NCBI GenBank assembly: GCA_024704765.1
Contig: JAKMXF010000355.1
Span: forward strand, 6,459 to 70,458
Source: Oopsacas minuta
Taxonomy: Eukaryota; Porifera; Hexactinellida; Lyssacinosida; Leucopsacidae
Length of the DNA stretch: 64,000 bases
Reading direction: 5' to 3'
Below are positions 57,637 to 64,000 of this stretch, piece by piece; positions within the stretch are counted from its first letter, which is position 1, and every line of letters begins with the position of its first letter. Below the pieces are notes generated by a model. That model saw only the letters and a program-made list of their open reading frames with translations, searched no databases and had not been told where the DNA came from. Both the position numbers and the translations under genes were made by a program.

Positions 57637-58240
57637 TACTCTAAACTTCCGTTATAAGATAACATTAATTATATGGCTAAACTCACGCTATAACAAACTG
57701 ATTCACAAACCCCCTCCTGCTTGAAAGTATTGATATTCTCCGCATATATCCTAATGCTGCAGATCACGAAGTGTAACCGGGTTCCGTACCGGTCCAGAAC
57801 ATTTCGTTATAATGAGAGTTTGTTGCAGTACAAACTGATTACACTTGCTCAAGTTTATCTATAATAGACATTTAACCCCACACATTTGGTTCAGGCAAGA
57901 AATACCACCCGTAATATATTCGGTATCCAAACTTGATATTTTTGCTCTGCACTGGCTGAACATTATCGGGGTATTACAACGCAAGTGTCAACCCCATACT
58001 TACCAATATGAGTGAAGATAAAAAGCGGGACATCGTCGGATGCAGCATATTTGCATTAGACTGGACTACAAAATAGAGGGGCAATTAAGGGTTTTGTCAA
58101 GTTTTGGCTGGACATTTGCCTCATTGGCAGTCAACACATATTCGGGGCGAGAAACCGTGGTGTCTCGCCAACCAACGGAACAGTTGGCAAGTATGGTGCG
58201 CTTGAACAACTTCACACACAGGATGCAATTTAGTTGAAAG
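57637..58240. other. Merlin interior, no gene recognised
   Basis: Part of the Merlin internal region between the Tc1 insertion and the right terminal repeat. A 65-codon frame at 58040-58237 has no recognisable motif. Confidence 0.55.
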
Positions 58241-58651
58241 CATAATATTAAATGAAATGTTGCATTATATATTTAGTGTTGTAGACAGAATTATGTAATA
58301 ACCAGCTTTCCTTTAAAGTAACAAGAATTACCTGCAGTGAAATACACTGAATAGCAAACAAATGATCATGAAAGAGTAGGGTAACAAGCGTGTTTAACCG
58401 CAATATCAACAGTATGAGCATTCCTATGGTAATTGTAATGTATAAATCAATACAATTTGATTATAATGAGTAATACAATTTTCCCCATAGGATTTGGCTT
58501 AGGGAGTAAAATTTTCGTAACTTTGTCAAATTTAATCCGATTTTGGAGTTCTTTGCTCTATCAACTTCTCTTAACGAGTTCTTGAACGGTGCATATAGGG
58601 ATTTTTGACCACATTAAAAAAGTTCGGGGTGTAAGATTCTGCAATTGTACC
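58241..58651 (-). repeat. Merlin terminal inverted repeat, right
   Basis: Inverted partner of 49093-49503, ending ...GATTCTGCAATTGTACC followed by the TSD copy TAGATTTC. Confidence 0.95.
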
Positions 58652-59379
58652 TAGATTTCTCTCTCAACTATAAATTCCCAACGGCCGTCGATTCTTTCAT
58701 CCAGATATTTTGATCTTCGGATGGCGAATTCTCCTCAATTCCGAGAAGGTTTAGCAAATTGAAGTCTGAATGTAATGCTTTCAGTAAGCATAATTATCTA
58801 TCTACATATGGTAATTACTCCTGTTTTATTCTACTCAACCCCCCAGTCCAACAAAGAAATGTATTATTGGAGAAGAGCGCTACCTTCGAAAGATCATTGT
58901 GGTTTAACACACGAACCCATATCTGAGATTGACATACTACCTGCATCTCCACTACATACCTACATTTGTGTCTTTTGTTGGTTCATGCTTCTTATTTACC
59001 ACATGCGTTCAGGTACTTTTAAATAGTTGCCAACCTCTAGAGTGATAAAGGATTCAATGACATTTACCCGGGTGTTCTTATGCAAGAAAAGAGGGCTGAG
59101 AATCGATCAACAATCCAGTGATGGAGGAACAACTTCTACTGGAAATATGGCAAAACAGTGTTTCCTCAATAATAATAACTTTATTTATTGGGTGGCCACT
59201 TTGATCTCAGAAGATATTAGAGAGCCAATTAGTATTTTGCATAAGAACACAGGCCTACACTTTTTAGTTGTATTGATTTTGTCAACTGATATATACTAAT
59301 TCTGGGTTGCTGATTCCGATTATTTAGTCAGTTTCTCCCTATTACGTCAAGTTATCTCACAATCTTATTACTACATTTA

Positions 59380-60763
59380 CAGTCTGTCAACTTGAAATTG
59401 GGAAGATCTTTGTTTTTCTCTAGCTACAAGTACATTTAGTGTATTTTTATTCTAAAAGTGTTATTAGAATCCTTATACAATCAATAATATAGTAGGCCTA
59501 ATATTTTATCTTATTTCCGGTACTTTTCGTAATAATTTGACTCTTTTTGGCATCGATGACCAAAATGGACGTAAAAATTCATGTTCTAAAGAATTCCATA
59601 CTTCATTTAGCTCCCTTTCCAGCTCATTTAAATTTCGTGGTGACTTCAAATCGATTTCTCTCTTGATCCACGACCAGAGGTTCTCGATCGGATTCAAATC
59701 CGGACTACAAGCAGGCCAATCCATCCTATGTATCCCTTTCTCCTCCATGTATCCTTTAGCAAGCTTGCACGTGTGTTTGGGATCGTTGTCTTCCTGGAAA
59801 ACCCATCCATCAGGGTACAAGACACTTGCTTGTTCTACTAAACATTCGTGCAGAATGTCGCAGTAAAGTCGCTCGGTTAGATTTTCTCTGAAAACCTTGA
59901 TAAGAAACGTTCCACGTGCTGAAACGCTCCCCAAACATGCAATTTAGGAGAGTGTTTCGTACTGGGTTTTACTGGTTTCGAATCACCTTTACACCAGACA
60001 CATATATACTCTGCCACCAGCTAGCGAAATAGACATCTCATCGCTAAATATCACTTTCTCCCAATCTCTACATCTGTTAGACTTAGCCCAATCGACACGA
60101 TAAGCCTTATAGGTTTGTGTAAGCATCGGAATCTTTCTAGCAACCTTGCGGGTGAAGCCATGCCGCTTCATCTCAATCCTTACAGCCTCATGTGAGAACG
60201 ATAGACCCCACCCTTTGTTAAATTTGCAAGTCAACTTCCTCAGATAACCTAGGATTGTTGATTGCCAAACTAACAAGTGATCTAGCGTTATTTGCTTTGA
60301 TCTGACGCTGTTTCCCGGAACCAATCTTTCTATCAACGGATTCAGCATTCCTCAATTTGTAAACAGTGCGATAAACTGTACTTTTTGGAACTCCAGTTCT
60401 TCGAGATAATTCCATACAATTCGTGATTCCTGTGTCGAAAAGTATCTTGATATTGTTACGCTGTTCTTGCTCGTTCATTTTAAGGTTTTGAATTGATGAA
60501 AGTAAAGAATTATTAGCGAAGAAATAGAAGTGTCGCGAGAAATTCAAGTGATAAATATTTATATAGAATATTTGATTAGTAACTAAGTATAAATTGAAAT
60601 ATTTTGTAACCGCAGTCAGCTAGAGAAGTTCAGTTGGTTAAGAAATGACTAGAAATAGTTGAAAAACACAAATTATCAATATTATTACGATAACCAATTT
60701 GAAAATGCAATTAGGAACATTCTAAATCGAAAAAGATGTTCCCAATTTCAAGTTGACAGATTG
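59380..60763 (-). mobile_element. complete Tc1-like (DD34E) element, CAGTCTGTCA ends
   Basis: Left TA|CAGTCTGTCAACTTGAAATT; right complement TA|CAATCTGTCAACTTGAAATT, over 30 bp of inverted repeat. Length 1384 bp. The TIR type is shared with the 5'-truncated element at 15776-17086. Confidence 0.95.
59506..60478 (-). pseudogene. Tc1 transposase, three reading-frame pieces
   Basis: From ATG at 60478: MNEQEQRNNIKILFDTGITN, a helix-turn-helix (MELSRRTGVPKSTVYRTVYK). A frameshift near 60310 is followed by the second helix-turn-helix and WGLSFSHEAVRIEMKRHGFT, then WEKVIFSDEMSISLAGGRVY (first Asp). A frameshift near 59990 leads to GSVSARGTFLIKVFRENLTE, GWVFQEDNDPKHTCKLAKGY (second Asp) and SPDLNPIENLWSWIKREI (Glu 34 residues later), ending VPEIR-stop at 59506. 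All active-site residues are retained. Confidence 0.92.
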
Positions 60764-60765
60764 TA

Positions 60766-62830
60766 TTTATCCGTTTGTTGAGCCAAAGCGATCCAGTTCT
60801 GATAGGTTTTCGCAATGTTCTTAAGTGTAAGGAATGTGGATGAATCGGACACGCCTGCAGGCTGAAATGTACAAATTTGCTTCACCAGACGATCAAGACA
60901 TATTATTTAAATGGTAAATATTTGAGCAGCGTCGTGCCATCATTCTTCAACTTCCATACAAATAGTTTTCGGCAGCGCTCAAAGGCAAGAAATATCTAAC
61001 CTTGTGGGGACCTCTGTTCAAGGCTAATCAGGCAACGCAATCCCAATTATGGCGAGCCCAGATAATGGAAACGGACCCGCACGGCATATCCCAAGTGGCG
61101 AAAAAATTAAGTTACACTGATCCATCTGAAGTGTATTGCAGAAAAAGCGAAGCAACTGAGGATTTCATGCCAGAACGAAACATTTGTATCACAATAAGGC
61201 TACAATAGTTAAATTTCATTTAACGGATAATTAACCGTAAGTTATTTAGAACACGTAAAACGACCAAGTTACCCGACAAATCTTCAATATTTCAATTATT
61301 CGTTTCTTAGATAAAATTGCTATTGCCGTAATAACGCAGCGTAAGGAATGTCAAATTGATAATCCAAACACTTTATCCATTGGTACATAATTTTAATGTG
61401 AACAGTTTATCTAAGTAACTCAAATAACACAAATATTTCCCGAATTCAACTTTTGTAATTTGCTTACGTCATCATAACAAGAAAAATAGAAGCCATATCA
61501 AAAATATTTTGGTGTCAATCAACTGGTTATATGCAATAACCCATAGATACGTAATACATTCTATGCACTTTAAATGTACCCAAGATCCTGAAGCCTACAA
61601 GATTGTCATTTATGCCTCTGTGATAATATTGAGGGTAAGATGCGAGCTAACTTGGCCAAAATCTTACAACTTGGAATTTGAGCCAACGGGACATGCCCCG
61701 TGGCACGAGATTTTCCAGCTAGGAATTGCTCGGGGCCCGAGACTTTGCCGGGGGGGGCATTGGCACCTTTGCCCCCTCCCCCCTGGTGACGTCCCTGATT
61801 GGGTAGGGACAATGGCACCGAAAGTGAGAGAGTCGGGGACGGCTGGACACCCACTCTTTTTGTTAGGGAGGATCTACCCCCTAGGTAATTGAGGATGTAA
61901 CTTGCTGTTCCCTTTGTATACCTATACTAGACAGCGAGTATATACATCAGCTAATCAGTAAAGTTAAACTCCTAGCTGTTAGAGAGGTTTTATCCGTATA
62001 ATCGAAGAAATATGTAAAGCTTGGGGAATAGCTCCTTCGTAACATCCATCCAGAAATGGAGTAGTGTAAATATCAATTAAAATTTATGCTCCAAATACTA
62101 TGAGCTTTTGTGTTGAGCCGAAGTGATTAGGAAGATAATCCTCCCTTACTTCTCCATGCTTACAGAACTTTTATCCATTCGTCCACTGGATTGTCTCCAT
62201 ACCTTTTATATTATGTCGAGAACCTAATGCGTTATCTCCATATAACAATAACTAACAACTACTAATATGTATGCTGATACTCGTACATACAAGAACTAAT
62301 TCGGAAGAAAAAAGCAGAGAAATTCGAAAGAAGCTATGATACTTAGATGATAATATTACCTGAGAAGCCAGGTGCGGGATGAGCTCAGAAGTAGAAAAGG
62401 TTAGAGATTGTTACAGAGTTGATAGGGTATATTAACAAATATAAGGTATTCTATTCTAGAGATTAGAAGGTAAATTGCCAGGGGTTTATCCAGGGATTCC
62501 TCGGTCGGCAATTTACTTGAAGGGACTCCTTGGGATGGCACGTTTTAGGCGGATACATATTGATCCTGTACAAATTCCAGCCTCACGGTCGGAATTTTGT
62601 GGCCTTCATAGATGCTGAACTGCCACTTTTAGGTGCCGGGACAAGTGATGGGGTAGGGGAAGTGGATTGAGGGTAATTGGAGGCAGGCGTAGGAGAAATG
62701 CTGAATCCAGCAAGTGAAAATGAAAGTCTCGAAATATCCGACATAATGAAAGAGAATGAATAGGATACGAAAATAACCTGTAATTATAGTAAACGAAACT
62801 TATACGATTAACAGATATCAGTAATGGATA
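60766..62830. other. no gene recognised apart from the repeat at 61600-61796
   Basis: No coding region supported. A 68-codon frame at 61002-61208 shows no known motif. The final part (61980-62830) is AT-rich spacer. Confidence 0.5.
61600..61796 (-). repeat. CAGGGACGTCAC-family non-autonomous element, copy 2
   Basis: The minus strand from 61796 reads CAGGGACGTCACCAGGGGGG, then G-rich sequence, AAAATCTCGTGCC and GTTGGCTCAAATT, like 18457-18660. The end away from the CAGGGACG terminus is uncertain. Confidence 0.65.
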
Positions 62831-64000
62831 TTAGGGCATTCAAGAAGTCTTGGGGGTAATGTTATATCTCAGGAATTAGTCAAATAACATATCTAAGTTC
62901 CATATAAAATAAGCCCATATAGTTAAACTCCATATACTGAAAGTTTCAAGCTTATTCAATACAAAATATTATTTTTTGAGAGAATTACGCATAGTAAATT
63001 CGTACCTACTGTTCAATTTATGGCTTCAAAGGATGATAATTTCACCTGAAATAGCGAGCTGACATAGAGTTTCGCACAAAACTCAAGTTCCAGCCCGTAC
63101 CAATCTTCAGCGAGTTACAGGAGATATCGTGCGTAGATTGCCTTACAGATCTACTGTAGAGCTATGGGCTGTCGATTTTAGGTCTGGTGATGCTGATGTC
63201 ACAGATTTGCCTCGATCTGGAAGACCGGTATCCGCCACTAAATTCAGAGAATATCGCACTTATTTAAAGTGCGGTCATGGAAGACAAGTGCATCACTCTC
63301 AATCAGTTAGAAAAAAGTATGGAGATTTCATCGGGCTATTCATACAATTCTGATGACTGAGCTTGGCTACCGATCGATTTGTGGGAAATGGGTACCGCAT
63401 AAGCTCAGTGAGAATCAAAGGTTCGCACGACTGAATATTGCCAAGAAAATCATGGAAACGTATGAGAACTGCGATTCTAGACGCCTAACAGAGATTATTA
63501 CTGGTGACGAGACGTGGGTGTACTATTCAACACCATATAGCAGTATAAGAAGCGATCATGGGTGAGGGGTGACGAACAACCGGCGAAAATTCCTAGGCCC
63601 GACTTCAGAAAACCTAAGATTATATATACCATCTCTTCAATAGTCATGGAATTGTCTTGCAATTACCTTGTGAACGTGGCAAAGCTATTACTGCTACTTT
63701 CTTTAGAGAGCAAGTGCTTCCAAACTTGATAAAAAATAGAAAAGCACCGCACGAAAACCAGAAGTAGAGGAATGAAGATTGTAATTAGTAACGCCAGTTC
63801 TCATACAACTAGGCTAACCATAAATTTCTTGGATGTTGAAGGGTTAATATTTCTACCCCATCCACCATACTCACCAGACCTAGCTCCTTGTAATTTTTGG
63901 CTATTCCCCAAGCTTAAAACCTTAAAGGCTAAGATTTTAACACATTACAAGCACTCGGAACGGGCCTGTACCAGTACTACAAATCCATCCCCGAAGAAGA
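62831..64000 (+). pseudogene. mariner element, copy 2 (runs off the window)
   Basis: Same family as 7255-8363, opposite orientation. Terminus TA|TTAGGGCATTCAAGAAGTCT, then a long shared 5' leader and a start MASKDDNF at 63021, soon broken by stops. Later pieces: DVTDLPRSGRPVSATK, SRRLTEIITGDETWVYYSTP (first Asp intact), MKIVISNASSHT (second Asp replaced by Ser) and YSPDLAPCNFWLFPKL (third Asp replaced by Asn). Spacing is 34 residues. Two of three catalytic residues are lost besides the frame breaks. The 3' end lies beyond the window. Confidence 0.9.

Larger units (their letters stand above)
49093..58651 (-). mobile_element. Merlin element with ~410-bp inverted repeats and nested insertions
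   Basis: The 8-bp TSD TAGATTTC lies at 49085-49092 and 58652-58659. Terminal inverted repeats begin GGTACAATTGCAGAATCTTA and extend ~410 bp (49093-49503 and 58241-58651) with about 90% or more identity by eye. An 8-bp TSD is expected for Merlin. Without the DD41D (51445-52815), Transib-2 (53012-56288) and Tc1 (56294-57636) insertions, the element is about 3.6 kb. Remains of pogo-like ends occur inside (49508-49545 and 52830-52873). Confidence 0.93.
49066..59299 (+). pseudogene. Transib/RAG1-like transposase 3 (split and deleted)
   Basis: Segment 1 (49066-49092) encodes MNNQEALDF, matching MNNKEAFDF and MNNLQAFQF of the other two copies. After the Merlin, segment 2 continues in frame (FSSIPRRFSKLKSE lines up with YSCIRYKFVELKGD of copy 1), with a stop between. 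The bulk of the core, including both catalytic Asp blocks and the CxxC, is deleted. From ~58870 the frame holds CGLTHEPISEIDILPASPLH, YICVFCWFMLLIYHMRSG, DQQSSDGGTTSTGNMAKQCF and NFIYWVATLI, ending at 59299 before the HxxxxH and Glu blocks. The Trp that is a stop in copy 1 is intact here (FCWFM). Confidence 0.82.
48452..59340 (+). mobile_element. Transib/RAG1-like element 3, split by Merlin, internally deleted
   Basis: CACAGTGGCTTTAACTTAGG at 48452 is a plausible left terminus, 614 bp before the start codon (573 bp in element 1). The transposase start at 49066 (MNNQEALDF) is interrupted by the Merlin element and resumes at 58660. A large central part of the gene is deleted. The right terminus is not visible; the Tc1 at 59380 follows. 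The left end is an inference and the right coordinate approximate. Confidence 0.65.

Noticed and set aside
61509-61892. 127-codon frame at 61509
   Set aside because: It runs across the GC-rich CAGGGACGTCAC-family repeat; the composition reflects that repeat and no domain is visible.
1-64000. tRNA or rRNA genes
   Set aside because: I looked for A/B-box pairs with a cloverleaf and for conserved rRNA stretches and found none. A covariance-model scan would be needed to exclude a diverged tRNA.

Overview
This is a fragment of an AT-rich eukaryotic (metazoan) genome, most likely an invertebrate. It has no operons or bacterial signals. It holds one recognisable host gene, a compact PAM16/Magmas gene (mitochondrial import motor), and is otherwise almost entirely transposable elements (TEs) in various states of decay. 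The TE mix (Tc1 DD34E, mariner, DD37D, DD41D, hAT, piggyBac, Mutator-like with a FLYWCH finger, Merlin, Transib/RAG1-like, LINE remnants) fits an animal such as a cnidarian, crustacean or other invertebrate. The phylum cannot be fixed from the sequence alone.

Region 1-15.8 kb: a 46-bp satellite occurs as a short array at the left edge and as about 40 copies in the opposite orientation at 13.9-15.8 kb. Between them lie a spliced but frameshifted piggyBac gene, a truncated mariner, a decayed LINE-associated protein, several small repeats and an integrase relic of the SCAND3/KRBA2-like type. Region 15.8-34.5 kb: Tc1, DD37D and hAT elements, two large hairpin (foldback) elements, a nearly intact hAT element with a perfect 8-bp target duplication (28184-30784), a second hAT, and a diverged ~59-bp minisatellite. 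Region 34.5-38.4 kb: mostly unassigned sequence, plus PAM16 on the minus strand.

Region 38.4-60.8 kb is the highlight: two nests of transposons whose borders can be read to the base from target-site duplications (TSDs). Nest 1: a Transib/RAG1-like element (38894-41867, ends CACAGTG, TSD TACTG) sits inside the FLYWCH-finger codons of a Mutator-like element (38536-43314, TSD AAAAAATTG), which sits inside an older Mutator-like element (38391-46354, TSD CTCAAAATG) that also took in a DD41D element. Nest 2: a Merlin element with ~410-bp terminal repeats (49093-58651, TSD TAGATTTC) interrupts the start of another Transib-like reading frame. It has itself received a second DD41D copy, a further Transib element (53012-56288, TSD CTGTA), and a Tc1 element that landed on that Transib's target duplication.

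Three Transib/RAG1-like copies in about 20 kb, of clearly different lineages and lying both outside and inside the same Merlin, imply repeated activity of relatives of the vertebrate V(D)J recombinase. Two nearly identical DD41D copies carry the same two frameshifts, so they were either mobilised in trans or use frameshifting. All coordinates were read by eye; reading frames described as broken could partly reflect assembly or read errors.
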